Origin: Massilia sp. PDC64
Lineage (GTDB): Bacteria; Pseudomonadota; Gammaproteobacteria; Burkholderiales; Burkholderiaceae_D
Direction: 5' to 3'
Assembly: GCF_900101265.1 (NCBI RefSeq)
Contig: NZ_FMZS01000006.1
Span: 1-64,000, forward strand
DNA length: 64,000 nt
Shown: positions 45,229-54,315 of the stretch, piece after piece
How positions within the stretch are numbered: position 1 is the first letter of the stretch
Layout: each line of letters starts with the position of its first letter
The notes under the pieces: model-generated
What the model was told of the DNA's origin: nothing
What the model saw: the letters and a program-made list of their open reading frames with translations, nothing else
Databases searched by the model: none
Position numbers and translations under genes: made by a program

Positions 45229-45526
45229 GCGGAATGTTGGTCGCTTTATTGATCCATTTCATTATAAGTCACGCTTGTATCTGAGGCACGGCTAGACAAG
45301 CGGACAATAGGTGTGAAAAGAGCGGCAAGATTGATTGATATCAGAGCGAAAGGAGTGTGGTTTTCATGCTGCGCACTATTATGTTCCCGCGTAGAAATTT
45401 CTTGTCCTCAAACATCAGTATTGCTACGATTCAACGCGGTGCCTGATATATATGCACTGTATTTCTACGATTTCAACAGTTCCCCAAGCGGGCGTTCAAA
45501 GAAGCAGCAAAGAGGGGAGTGCGCTC
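45229..45526. other. Gap between mrcA and pilM
   Basis: This 298-base AT-richer stretch holds no convincing gene. CGCTTGT (45272-45278) and ACAAGCG (45296-45302) form an inverted repeat with 17 bases between, possibly an operator or part of divergent promoters. I found no sigma-54 site. The true promoters of mrcA and pilM must lie here but cannot be fixed by eye. Confidence 0.5.
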
Positions 45527-46600
45527 GTGATCAGTCTAGGTTCCTTGTTCGGACAAAAGAGCCCGCCGTTGGTCGGGCTCGACATCAGTACGTCCGGCGT
45601 GCGCCTGGTCGAGTTGTCGGACAACGGCAAGGGCGAGTTGCGACTGGAGCGCCATGCGGCGGAACCGCTGCCGCGCGGCGCCGTCGTCGACGGCAACATC
45701 GAGAACATCGAGGCGGTTTCGGACGCGGTGCGCCGCGTCGTGCAGAAGAGCGGCACCCGCATCAAGCACGTGGCGCTCGGCATGCCGCCGGCCGCCGTCA
45801 TCACCAAGAAGATCATCCTGCCGGCCGGCCTGCCGGAAGACCAGCTCGAAGTGCAGGTCGAGTCCGAGGCCAGCCAGTACATCCCGTTCGCGCTGGACGA
45901 GGTCAGCCTCGACTTCGACGTGATCGGCCCCGTCGCCAGTTCGCCCGAGGACATGGAAGTGATGCTGGCCGCCGCGCGCCGCGAAAAGGTCGAGGACCGC
46001 GTGGCCATCGCCGAAGCGGCCGGCCTCACGGCCACCGTGATGGACATCGAATCGTACGCCGCGCGCGCCGCGCTGCAGCGCCTCCTCGACAACGACAAGG
46101 GCCCGAAGGACCGCATCGTCGCGCTGTTCCAGATCGGCGCCAACGCGACCCACGTCTCCGTGCTGCAGAACGGCGAGACCGTCTACGAGCGCGAGCAGCC
46201 GTTCGGCGGCGTGCAGCTCACGCAGGACATCGTGCGCGCCTACGGCCTGTCGTTCGAGGATGCGGAAACGCGCAAGAAGACGGGCGACCTGCCGGACAAT
46301 TATCGCGCCGACCTCCTGGGCCCGTGGCTGGAAAACGCCGCGCTGGAAGTCACGCGCGCGATCCAGTTTTTCTATACCTCGACGCCGTACACGCGCATCG
46401 ACCAGATCGTCCTCGCCGGCGGCAGCGCCCAGTTGCCCGGCCTGCCCGACATCATCGCGGGCCGCACGCGCATCGCCACCAGCGTCGTCGCGCCGTTCTT
46501 CGGCATGCAGCTGGGACCTGCCGTGCGCGAGCAGCAGCTGCGCACGGACGCCCCCGGCTATCTCGTCGCCTGCGGCCTGGCACTGCGGAGGTTCGGCTGA
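45527..46600 (+). CDS. pilM: Type IV pilus assembly protein PilM
   Basis: A 357-aa cytoplasmic actin-like ATP-binding protein (LVGLDISTSGVRLVEL near 14-29; QIVLAGGSAQLPGLPDII near the end). PilM binds the N-terminus of PilN and links the cytoplasmic motor to the alignment complex. The GTG at 45527 is chosen because AGGGGAG is 7 bases upstream and the length then matches PilM of Pseudomonas. An upstream ATG at 45452 would add 25 unrelated residues. The stop shares a base with pilN. Confidence 0.95.
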   Translation: MISLGSLFGQKSPPLVGLDISTSGVRLVELSDNGKGELRLERHAAEPLPRGAVVDGNIENIEAVSDAVRRVVQKSGTRIKHVALGMPPAAVITKKIILPAGLPEDQLEVQVESEASQYIPFALDEVSLDFDVIGPVASSPEDMEVMLAAARREKVEDRVAIAEAAGLTATVMDIESYAARAALQRLLDNDKGPKDRIVALFQIGANATHVSVLQNGETVYEREQPFGGVQLTQDIVRAYGLSFEDAETRKKTGDLPDNYRADLLGPWLENAALEVTRAIQFFYTSTPYTRIDQIVLAGGSAQLPGLPDIIAGRTRIATSVVAPFFGMQLGPAVREQQLRTDAPGYLVACGLALRRFG

Positions 46601-47217
46601 TGATCCGCATTAACCTGCTCCCGCACCGGGAAGCGAAACGCAAGCAGAAACAGGCCGCGTTCGTCGCGCTGATGGCGCTGGGCGGCCTGGCCGGCGTCGC
46701 GCTCGTGCTGCTCGTGGGCGCGTACAACGCGAGCCGCATCGCGACGCAGAACGAACGCAACCTCGTGCTCAAGAACGCTAACGCGGAACTGGACAAGAAG
46801 ATCAGCAAGATCGCCAGCCTGAAGTCCGAGATCGAGGCGCTGAAGGCGCGCCAGCAGGCCGTCGAGGACCTGCAGGGCGACCGCAACCAGCCCGTCTACC
46901 TGCTCGACGAACTGGTGCGCCAGACGCCGGAAGGCGTGTACCTGAAAAGCTTCAAGCAGGACGGCCAGCGCGTGCTGCTGAACGGCTATGCGCAGTCGCA
47001 GGAGCGCGTGGCGGAGCTGCTGCGCAACCTGTCCGGCAGTTCGCCGTGGCTGGAACGCCCGGACCTGACCGAGGTGCGCGCGGCCACGCTCGCGCAGAGC
47101 AAGACCGGACGCAAGGTCGTCGAATTCACGCTGAACGTCGCGATCAAGCGCGCCCGCGCGGAGGATGACGACAAGGATGCCAAGCCGTCCACGAGCAAAG
47201 CAGGCACCAAGTCATGA
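46600..47217 (+). CDS. pilN: Type IV pilus assembly protein PilN
   Basis: The 205-aa protein starts with the PilM-binding motif MIRINLLPHREAKRKQKQ, has one membrane helix (near 22-41) and a periplasmic coiled coil (NANAELDKKISKIASLKSEI) before a ferredoxin-like domain. It pairs with PilO in the inner-membrane alignment complex. TGATG links it to pilM and ATGA to pilO. The charged tail (EDDDKDAKPSTSKAGTKS) looks disordered. Confidence 0.95.
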   Translation: MIRINLLPHREAKRKQKQAAFVALMALGGLAGVALVLLVGAYNASRIATQNERNLVLKNANAELDKKISKIASLKSEIEALKARQQAVEDLQGDRNQPVYLLDELVRQTPEGVYLKSFKQDGQRVLLNGYAQSQERVAELLRNLSGSSPWLERPDLTEVRAATLAQSKTGRKVVEFTLNVAIKRARAEDDDKDAKPSTSKAGTKS

Positions 47218-47882
47218 ACATCGATCTGAAACAGTCTTTCGCCGACCTGGCGGCCCAGTTCGAGGGCCTGCAGGGACGCCATCCCGGCCTGTGGCCGCTG
47301 GCGCCGCGCCTGTTGTGCGCGGCCGGCGTGATGGCGGCCGTCCTCGGCCTTGGCTACTTCTTTTACTGGAGCGGCCAGTTCGACGAACAGGACGCCTTGG
47401 CCGCGCAGGAAGTCAAGCTGCGCGACGACTACAAGGTCAAGATGGCGCAGGCGATCAACCTGGACGCGCTGGAAGCCCAGCAGCAGCAGGTGAACCGCTA
47501 CGTCGAACGTCTCGAAAAGCAGTTGCCGAGCAAGGCCGAGATGGCCGCGCTGCTGTCCGACATCAACCAGGCCGGCATCGGCCGCGGCCTGCAGTTCGAA
47601 CTGTTCAAGCCGGGCCAGGTGGTCGTCAAGGATTACTACGCCGAGCTGCCGATCGACATCAAGGTCACGGGCCACTACCACGACATCGGCGAATTCGCGG
47701 CCGACATGGCCAAGATGCCCCGCATCGTTACCCTGAACAACCTGGCGCTCACCGCCGGCAAGGACGGCACGCTGTCGCTGGACGCCATCGCCAAGACGTT
47801 CCGCTACCTCGACCAGGACGAACTGGACGCGCAGGCCAAGGCCCGCAAGGCGAAGAAGACCGCCAAGAAGGAGAAGGCATGA
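47214..47882 (+). CDS. pilO: Type IV pilus assembly protein PilO
   Basis: A 222-aa bitopic protein: a cytoplasmic start, a membrane helix (LLCAAGVMAAVLGLGYFFYW near 33-52), a coiled coil (NLDALEAQQQQVNRYVERLE) and a PilO-type periplasmic domain (GHYHDIGEFAADMAKMPRIV). It forms heterodimers with PilN and binds PilP. The Lys/Ala-rich tail is lineage-specific. Overlaps both neighbours by 4 bases. Confidence 0.95.
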   Translation: MNIDLKQSFADLAAQFEGLQGRHPGLWPLAPRLLCAAGVMAAVLGLGYFFYWSGQFDEQDALAAQEVKLRDDYKVKMAQAINLDALEAQQQQVNRYVERLEKQLPSKAEMAALLSDINQAGIGRGLQFELFKPGQVVVKDYYAELPIDIKVTGHYHDIGEFAADMAKMPRIVTLNNLALTAGKDGTLSLDAIAKTFRYLDQDELDAQAKARKAKKTAKKEKA

Positions 47883-48418
47883 GCTGCCGTATCGTGATCG
47901 GTAGCCTGCTGGCCGCGACGTTCCTGGCGGGCTGCGGCGATTCCGACGTGCGCGAGGTGCGCGACTGGATGGAACAGGTGAAGCGCGACACGCGGCCCGC
48001 CGTGAAGCCGCTGCCCGAACCGAAGGATTTCCTGCCTTACGCGTATGGCGCGAAGGATGCCGTCGACCCGTTCGACCCGAACAAGCTGCTGGGCGAACTG
48101 GCCCGCGCGGCCGCGACGTCGAACAACCCGAACCAGCCGGACCTGCAGCGCCCGCGCGAACTGCTGGAGACCTTCCCGCTCGACACCATGCAGATGGTCG
48201 GCACGATGGAGAAGGGCGGCACGCGCTTCGCGCTGCTGCAGATCGAACGCTCGCTGTACCAGGTGAAGGCCGGCCAGCGCATCGGCCAGAACTTCGGCGT
48301 CGTCACGCACGTGGGCGAGGACGCCGTCGACATCCGCGAAGTGGTGCAGGACGCCGCCGGCGAATGGACCGGACGCATGACGAAGCTGGAGCTGCAAACC
48401 AAGGAGAACCGTAAATGA
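47879..48418 (+). CDS. pilP: Type IV pilus lipoprotein PilP
   Basis: The 179-aa inner-membrane lipoprotein has lipobox LAGC (C19), a disordered linker and a beta-sandwich domain (FALLQIERSLYQVKAGQRIG near 115-135). PilP joins PilNO to the secretin PilQ. Its start and stop overlap pilO and pilQ by 4 bases each. Confidence 0.95.
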   Translation: MSCRIVIGSLLAATFLAGCGDSDVREVRDWMEQVKRDTRPAVKPLPEPKDFLPYAYGAKDAVDPFDPNKLLGELARAAATSNNPNQPDLQRPRELLETFPLDTMQMVGTMEKGGTRFALLQIERSLYQVKAGQRIGQNFGVVTHVGEDAVDIREVVQDAAGEWTGRMTKLELQTKENRK

Positions 48419-50577
48419 CCCGATTCCTTTCCGCCGCGGGCGGCATGCTGCTGGCGCTGGCCACGGTCTGCGCCTGGGCCCAGGACAACGCGATCGAGTC
48501 GATCAGCGCCAACCAGCAGGGCGGCAACGTCGTCATCCGCGTGGGCATGAAGGAAGCGCCGAAGCAGCTGCCGATCGGCTTTTCGATCACGAATCCGGCC
48601 CGCATCGCGCTCGATTTCGGCGCCACCGCCAACGCCACCGGCAAGAGTGTCCAGGACATCAACCTGGGCGACGTGCGCGGCGTGAACGTCGTGCAGGCGG
48701 GCGAACGCACGCGCCTCGTGCTGAACCTCAAGCGCGTGCTGAGCTACGCCGCCGCCATCGACGGCAAGGACGTCATCGTCACCGTGGAAGGCTCCGGCGC
48801 GCCCGCGCCTGCGCGTGTCGCCGACGCAGCGGGCCAGTCCGCGCGCGCTGCCGGTGCTGCTGCCGCGCCGGCGAGCCTGCCGCTGCTGCGCGACCTCGAT
48901 TTCCGCCGCGGCACCAATGGCGAAGGCCGCATCGTCGTCGACCTGCCGAACGGCCAGGTCGCCGTCGACGTGCGCCAGGTCGGGTCGCAGATCCTCGTCG
49001 ATTTCCTCAAGACCGGCGTGCCGCCCACCCTGCGCCGCCGCCTGGACGTGACCGACTTCGGCACGCCCGTGTCGCGCATCACGACGACGCCGCAGGGCGA
49101 GAACACGCACATGGTGGTCGAAGCCCACGGCAACTGGGAACAGAGCGTCTACCAGAGCGACACCCAGCTCGTCATCGACGTCAAGCCCGTCAAGGAAGAT
49201 CCGAACCGTCCGGCCGGCGGTGCCGGGGGCGCCGGCTACCGGGGCGAGAAGCTGTCGTTCAACTTCCAGAACGTCGAGGTGCGCCAGGCATTGCAGGCGA
49301 TCGCCGACATCTCGGGCCTGAACATCATCACGAGCGATTCCGTCACCGGCAACCTCACGCTGCGCCTGAAGGACGTGCCGTGGGACCAGGCGCTGGACGT
49401 CGTCCTGCAGGCCAAGGGCCTGGACATGCGCAAGAACGGCAACGTGCTGTGGATCGCGCCGAAGGAAGAACTGCTGACCAAGGAAAAACTGGAGCTGGAG
49501 CAGAAAGCCCAGATCTCCGACCTGGAACCGCTGCGCTCCGAGATCTTCCAGCTGAACTACCAGAAGGCCGAGGCGTTCCGCACCGTGTTCGGCCTCGACC
49601 AGAACGGCGCCGCCAGCAGCGACGCCGGCAAGAACCGCGTGCTGTCCAAGCGCGGCAGCGCCATCATCGACCCGCGCACGAACCAGCTGTTCGTGACCGA
49701 CATCGCGTCCAAGATCGAGGACATCCGCAAGCTGATCCAGAAGACCGACATCGCGACCAAGCAGGTGCTCGTCGAAGCGCGCCTCGTGGAAGCGAACGAC
49801 GGCTTCTCGCGCAACCTCGGCGCCAAGCTCGGTTTCGCCGACCTGCGCACCCTGCGCGGCGGCGACTCGGGCTACCAGGTCAGCGGCAACCAGCGCGTGG
49901 CCATCGGTGGCAACCTCACGGGCGTGGGCCAGATCACGGGCCAGACGCCGGACAAGGGCGACGGCTACACCAACACCACGCTCGTGAACCTGCCGGCGGC
50001 CGGGATCAACGGCACGAATGCGCCGTCGATCGCGTTCTCGCTGTTCTCGTCGGCCGCGAACCGGTTCCTCAACCTGGAACTGTCCGCGCTGGAAGCGGAC
50101 GGCAAAGGCAAGATCATCTCCAGCCCGCGCGTGGTCACCGAGGACAACGTCCCGGCCATCATCGAGCAGGGCGTCGAGCTGCCGTACCAGCAGGCCACGA
50201 GCAGCGGCGCCACGTCGGTCACGTTCAAGAAGGCGAACCTGAAGCTGGAAGTCACGCCGCAGATCACCCCGGACGGCAACGTCGTGCTGGACGTGGACGT
50301 GGCCAAGGATTCGAAGGGCGAGTCGACCGCGTCGGGCTTCGCCATCAACACGCAGCACGTGAAGACCAAGGTGATGGTCGAGAACGGCGGCACGGTGGTC
50401 CTGGGCGGCATCTACCAGATGACCGAGACGCGCAGCGACAACAAGGTGCCGGTGATCGGCGACATCCCGGTCGTCGGCAACCTGTTCAAGTCGACGTCGC
50501 GCCAGAACAGCAAGACCGAGCTGCTCGTCTTCATCACGCCGAAGATCGTGGCCGAGCGCCTGCAGAACGGTCATTGA
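48415..50577 (+). CDS. pilQ: Type IV pilus secretin PilQ
   Basis: The 720-aa outer-membrane secretin has a signal peptide (cleavage near CAWA-QD), two AMIN domains (near 25-120 and 155-250), N0/N1 domains (KLSFNFQNVEVRQALQAIAD near 278-297) and the secretin core (LNLELSALEADGKGKIISSP; VPVIGDIPVVGNLFKST). It forms the pore for the pilus. Overlaps the pilP stop (ATGA). The usual next gene, aroK, is displaced by an Ig-like lipoprotein gene. Confidence 0.97.
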   Translation: MTRFLSAAGGMLLALATVCAWAQDNAIESISANQQGGNVVIRVGMKEAPKQLPIGFSITNPARIALDFGATANATGKSVQDINLGDVRGVNVVQAGERTRLVLNLKRVLSYAAAIDGKDVIVTVEGSGAPAPARVADAAGQSARAAGAAAAPASLPLLRDLDFRRGTNGEGRIVVDLPNGQVAVDVRQVGSQILVDFLKTGVPPTLRRRLDVTDFGTPVSRITTTPQGENTHMVVEAHGNWEQSVYQSDTQLVIDVKPVKEDPNRPAGGAGGAGYRGEKLSFNFQNVEVRQALQAIADISGLNIITSDSVTGNLTLRLKDVPWDQALDVVLQAKGLDMRKNGNVLWIAPKEELLTKEKLELEQKAQISDLEPLRSEIFQLNYQKAEAFRTVFGLDQNGAASSDAGKNRVLSKRGSAIIDPRTNQLFVTDIASKIEDIRKLIQKTDIATKQVLVEARLVEANDGFSRNLGAKLGFADLRTLRGGDSGYQVSGNQRVAIGGNLTGVGQITGQTPDKGDGYTNTTLVNLPAAGINGTNAPSIAFSLFSSAANRFLNLELSALEADGKGKIISSPRVVTEDNVPAIIEQGVELPYQQATSSGATSVTFKKANLKLEVTPQITPDGNVVLDVDVAKDSKGESTASGFAINTQHVKTKVMVENGGTVVLGGIYQMTETRSDNKVPVIGDIPVVGNLFKSTSRQNSKTELLVFITPKIVAERLQNGH

Positions 50578-50603
50578 CAGAACAATCAACAAGAACCAAG
50601 CAC

Positions 50604-52586
50604 ATGAACCACTTCAAGAATGCATCTGCGGCGCGCCATGGCGTGCGCGTGGCCGGCCTGCTGATGGCCCTGGTACTGACCGCGTGCGGCGGCGGCGGCG
50701 GCAATCCCGGCACGACGACGGGCTCCACGGGTTCCGGCGGTACCGGGACCGGCGGCACCGGCACCGGCACCGGCACCGGCGGTACGACCACGCCCGCGGC
50801 GCCCACCGTTTCCGTGGGCTTCACGAACGCGGCCGGCGCGTCGAGCAATGCGCTCACGGGCGCCACGCCGCTGACCGTCAAGGCCACCGTGCTGGACGCG
50901 GACAAGAAACCCGTGCCGAACGCGATCGTCACCTTCGCCACCGACAACACGCTGGCCGTGTTCTCGCCGACCGCGGGCACCGCGCTCACCGACGTCAACG
51001 GCGTCGCCACGATCAGCATGCGCGCCGCCAGCCTGGCCGCAGGCGGCGCGGGCACCGTGACCGCCACGTCCAGCGTGGCCGGCACGACCGTGAGCGGCAC
51101 CGCGAACTATTCCGTCGGCGCCACCACGCTGACGTTTGGCACCCTGTCCGCCAGCCCGGCCAGCATCCAGGCCTACGGCTCGACCGTGCTGTCCGTGGAC
51201 GTGCTGAATGGTTCCAGCAAATACACGGACCAGCAGGTCAACGTCAGCTTCAGCTCGGCCTGCGTCACGGCCGGCAAGGCGACGCTGGCCGCGACCGTGC
51301 CGACCAATAACGGCACCGTGCAGACGGTCTACCGCGACAAGGGCTGCGCCAACAACGACACCATCACCGTGTCTGCCGCCGGCGTCGCCAGGTCGGCATC
51401 GACGACGCTGACGATCGCGCCGCCGGCCGCCGCGTCGGTGCAGTTCGTGGGCGCGACGCCGACCAGCCAGTCGATCGTCGTGCGCGGCAACGGCGGCAAC
51501 GGCCGCACCGAAACCGCGATCCTGACGTACAAGGTCGTCGACATCTTCGGCAATCCGCTGGCCGGCCAGCGCGTGGATTTCACGCCCGTTCCCGCGAACG
51601 CCGACGTCGTCATCAACAAGGCGAGCGACACGACCGACGCCACCGGCAGCGTGGTCACGACGGTCAACTCGGGCTCGACCCCGATGTCGTTCCGCGTGCA
51701 GGCCACGCTGAAGGGCACCGGCACCAACGGCGGTCCGGACATCTCGACCCTGTCCGACTCGATCGTCGTGACGACCGGCCTGCCGGCGCAGCGCGCGTTC
51801 TCGCTGAGCTCGGGCTCGTTCAACGTCGAGGGCTGGAGCGTGGACAACCCGTCCGCCACGACCGTGCAGGTGATGGTGGCCGATGCCTTCGGCAACCCGG
51901 TCCCGGACGGCACGCCGGTCGTGTTCCAGACGAACATGGGCGCCGTCGGCTCGTCCGACAAAGGCGGCTGCAACACCGTCAACGGCGTGTGCTCGGTCGC
52001 GTTCCGCACCCAGGCGCCGCGCGTCGCGATCCCCGGCACGCCGGCCACGCCGTGTAACGCCGTCACCCCGGACGCCACCCGTCCAGGCCTGGCCACGATC
52101 TGCGCCAGCTCGACGGACGGCACGAATACCGTGTATGCCCGTACCTCGATCTTCATGAGCGGCAGCGCCGTCAAATACGTCTACATGGACGGCAACACCA
52201 CGCCGCTCGCGGGCGGCACGGTCGACCTGGGCACGCTGCCGTCCAGCGCGACCAAGAGCTTCCGGCTGCAGTTCAACGACGTGAACAACAACCCGATGCC
52301 GGCCAATTCCACGGTCGCGATCACGGCACTGCTGAACGGCACCGCCGCGCCGGTGACGCCCGCCACCGTGCCGAACGTCGCGCCGCACACGAACAGCGCC
52401 GTCGACGATCCGACCGGCCTGACGGTGGGCAGCATCCCGCAGGGTTATACGCACCTGTTCAGCGTCGGCAGCGCGAACCCGACCAATTGCACGGGCCCGT
52501 CCACGGCCACCTTCAACGTCACGGTGACGACGCCCGCTGGCTCCGTAACCAGTATTCCGTTTAAACTGTCGTTCACCTGCCCATAA
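50604..52586 (+). CDS. Large Ig-like (Big_1/invasin-type) lipoprotein
   Basis: A 660-aa protein with lipobox LTAC (C28), a Gly/Thr low-complexity linker (TGSTGSGGTGTGGTGTGTGT) encoded partly by four GGCACC units (50754-50777), then Ig-like repeats of the Big_1 type: VLDADKKPVPNAIVTFATDN (near 95), VVDIFGNPLAGQRVDFTPVP (near 313) and VADAFGNPVPDGTPVVFQTN (near 420). Such proteins are surface-exposed stalks or adhesins. It begins 26 bases after pilQ and ends in a terminator, so it may be co-transcribed with the pilus genes. No catalytic domain or C-terminal sorting motif is seen. Confidence 0.85.
   Translation: MNHFKNASAARHGVRVAGLLMALVLTACGGGGGNPGTTTGSTGSGGTGTGGTGTGTGTGGTTTPAAPTVSVGFTNAAGASSNALTGATPLTVKATVLDADKKPVPNAIVTFATDNTLAVFSPTAGTALTDVNGVATISMRAASLAAGGAGTVTATSSVAGTTVSGTANYSVGATTLTFGTLSASPASIQAYGSTVLSVDVLNGSSKYTDQQVNVSFSSACVTAGKATLAATVPTNNGTVQTVYRDKGCANNDTITVSAAGVARSASTTLTIAPPAAASVQFVGATPTSQSIVVRGNGGNGRTETAILTYKVVDIFGNPLAGQRVDFTPVPANADVVINKASDTTDATGSVVTTVNSGSTPMSFRVQATLKGTGTNGGPDISTLSDSIVVTTGLPAQRAFSLSSGSFNVEGWSVDNPSATTVQVMVADAFGNPVPDGTPVVFQTNMGAVGSSDKGGCNTVNGVCSVAFRTQAPRVAIPGTPATPCNAVTPDATRPGLATICASSTDGTNTVYARTSIFMSGSAVKYVYMDGNTTPLAGGTVDLGTLPSSATKSFRLQFNDVNNNPMPANSTVAITALLNGTAAPVTPATVPNVAPHTNSAVDDPTGLTVGSIPQGYTHLFSVGSANPTNCTGPSTATFNVTVTTPAGSVTSIPFKLSFTCP
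50754..50777 (+). repeat. GGCACC hexanucleotide tract
   Basis: Four exact GGCACC units in the Gly-Thr linker of the Ig-like lipoprotein, flanked by near copies (GGTACC, GGGACC). Changes in unit number would alter linker length by two residues without a frameshift. Confidence 0.8.
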
Positions 52587-52618
52587 GTTTTCTTAAGGGA
52601 TGCCCGATTGCAACAAAG

Positions 52619-52647
52619 CGGCCAGGGAAACCTGGCCGTTTTTATTT
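52619..52647 (+). terminator. Terminator after the Ig-like lipoprotein gene
   Basis: CGGCCAGG (52619-52626), GAAA tetraloop, CCTGGCCG (52631-52638), then TTTTTATTT. Strong and intrinsic. It separates the pilus transcript from aroKB and rules out a start for aroKB upstream of it. Confidence 0.93.
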
Positions 52648-52659
52648 GAACGCGTACAC

Positions 52660-54315
52660 GTGTCTGACTGTAAGAACAACAACATCTTCCTCGTCGGCCT
52701 GATGGGAGCCGGCAAGACCACCATCGGCCGCCTGCTGGCGCGGCGCCTGGACATGACCTTCATCGATTCCGACCACGAGATCGAGGCGCGCACGGGCGCC
52801 ACGATTCCGTGGATCTTCGAGATCGAGGGCGAGGCCAGCTTCCGCCGCCGCGAAGCCGACGTGATCCGCGAACTCACCGCGCAGAACGGCATCGTGCTGG
52901 CCACGGGCGGGGGCGCCGTGCTGAACCCGGCCAGCCGCGCGTTGCTGGCGGAGCGGGGCACCGTGATCTACCTGCGCGCGAGCGTCTCCAGCATCCTGGC
53001 GCGCACGGCGCACGACAAGAACCGCCCGCTGCTGCAGACGGCGGACCCGCGCAAGAAGCTGGAAGACCTGACCGCGCAGCGCGAACCCCTGTACCGCGAG
53101 ATCGCCGACATGGTCATCGACACGGGCCGACCTAACGTACAATCGATGGTTCAGACAATCCTGGACCAGCTCGAAGCGAACAACGCCGCACGCGAGCTGG
53201 CCAACGCAAAGACGACAATGAACGAACAGGCATGCATCTCTCTTAACGTCGAGCTGGGCGACCGCAGCTATCCGATCGCGATCGGACGCGGCCTGCTGGA
53301 CGACGCTTCCCTTTTGAACCGCCACATCGGCGGCAGCGGCAAGGTGGCCATCGTCACCAACACGACGATCGCCCCGCTGTACCTGGACAAGGTCGCGGCC
53401 CCGCTGCGTGCGGCCGGGCGCGAGGTCGTGCCCATCATCCTGCGCGACGGCGAAGAGTTCAAGAACTGGGAGAGCCTGAACGAGGTGTTCGACGCGCTGC
53501 TGGCGAATAAATGCGACCGCAAGACGACCCTGGTGGCGCTGGGCGGCGGCGTGATCGGCGACATGACCGGTTTCGCGGCCGCGACCTACATGCGCGGCGT
53601 GCCGTTCGTGCAGATCCCGACCACCCTGCTCGCGCAGGTCGATTCCTCCGTGGGCGGCAAGACGGGCATCAACCACCCGCTGGGCAAGAACATGATCGGC
53701 GCGTTCTACCAGCCGCGCGCCGTCATCGCGGACACGGCCACGCTCGACACCCTGCCGGACCGCGAACTGTCGGCGGGCCTGGCGGAAGTCATCAAGCACG
53801 GCGCCATCCTCGACGCCGCGTTCTTCGACTGGATCGAGGCGAACATCGGGAAACTGGTGGCGCGCGACCACGCGGCCCTCGCGCACGCGATCGCGCGCTC
53901 GTGCGAGATCAAGGCCGACGTCGTCGCCCGCGACGAGCGCGAAGGCGGCCTGCGTGCGGTGCTGAACTTCGGCCACACGTTCGGCCACGCCATCGAGGCG
54001 GGCCTGGGCTATGGCGCCTGGCTGCACGGCGAGGCCGTCGGCTGCGGCATGGTGATGGCGGCCGACCTGTCGCGCCGTTTGAACCTCATCGACGATGCCG
54101 CCGTCGACCGCGTGCGCGCGCTCGTGAAGGCGGCCGGGCTGCCGGTCGTCGCGCCGGACCTGGGCATCGAGCGTTGGATCGAACTGATGGAAGTCGACAA
54201 GAAGAACGAGGGCGGCGCCATCAAGTTCATCCTCCTGAAACCGCTGGGCAGCCCGAGCATCACGAATGCGCCGCGCGAGCTGCTGGAAGCGACTTTGGAG
54301 ACCTGTACGCAATGA
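52660..54315 (+). CDS. aroKB: Fused shikimate kinase / 3-dehydroquinate synthase (AroKB)
   Basis: One uninterrupted frame of 551 aa joins two enzymes of the shikimate pathway. Residues about 1-175 are shikimate kinase (P-loop [18 protein letters not shown] motif [24 protein letters not shown]). From about 187 ([20 protein letters not shown]) it is 3-dehydroquinate synthase ([57 protein letters not shown]). The linker is [14 protein letters not shown]. An internal ATG at 53218 could also give separate AroB, but no ribosome binding site precedes it. The GTG at 52660 was chosen because a terminator lies before it; no good ribosome binding site is visible. Confidence 0.9.
   Translation: MSDCKNNNIFLVGLMGAGKTTIGRLLARRLDMTFIDSDHEIEARTGATIPWIFEIEGEASFRRREADVIRELTAQNGIVLATGGGAVLNPASRALLAERGTVIYLRASVSSILARTAHDKNRPLLQTADPRKKLEDLTAQREPLYREIADMVIDTGRPNVQSMVQTILDQLEANNAARELANAKTTMNEQACISLNVELGDRSYPIAIGRGLLDDASLLNRHIGGSGKVAIVTNTTIAPLYLDKVAAPLRAAGREVVPIILRDGEEFKNWESLNEVFDALLANKCDRKTTLVALGGGVIGDMTGFAAATYMRGVPFVQIPTTLLAQVDSSVGGKTGINHPLGKNMIGAFYQPRAVIADTATLDTLPDRELSAGLAEVIKHGAILDAAFFDWIEANIGKLVARDHAALAHAIARSCEIKADVVARDEREGGLRAVLNFGHTFGHAIEAGLGYGAWLHGEAVGCGMVMAADLSRRLNLIDDAAVDRVRALVKAAGLPVVAPDLGIERWIELMEVDKKNEGGAIKFILLKPLGSPSITNAPRELLEATLETCTQ

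Noticed and set aside
45313..46599. Open frame running from 45313 into pilN
   Set aside because: It covers pilM in the wrong frame and is Arg-rich; pilN starts at the ATG overlapping the pilM stop.
49380..50603. Frame upstream of the Ig-like lipoprotein reaching back into pilQ
   Set aside because: The pilQ frame is the real one; the lipoprotein signal begins at the ATG at 50604.
52600..52659. ATG start for the aroKB frame at 52600
   Set aside because: This start would place the terminator of the preceding gene inside the coding region; residues before 52660 do not resemble shikimate kinase.
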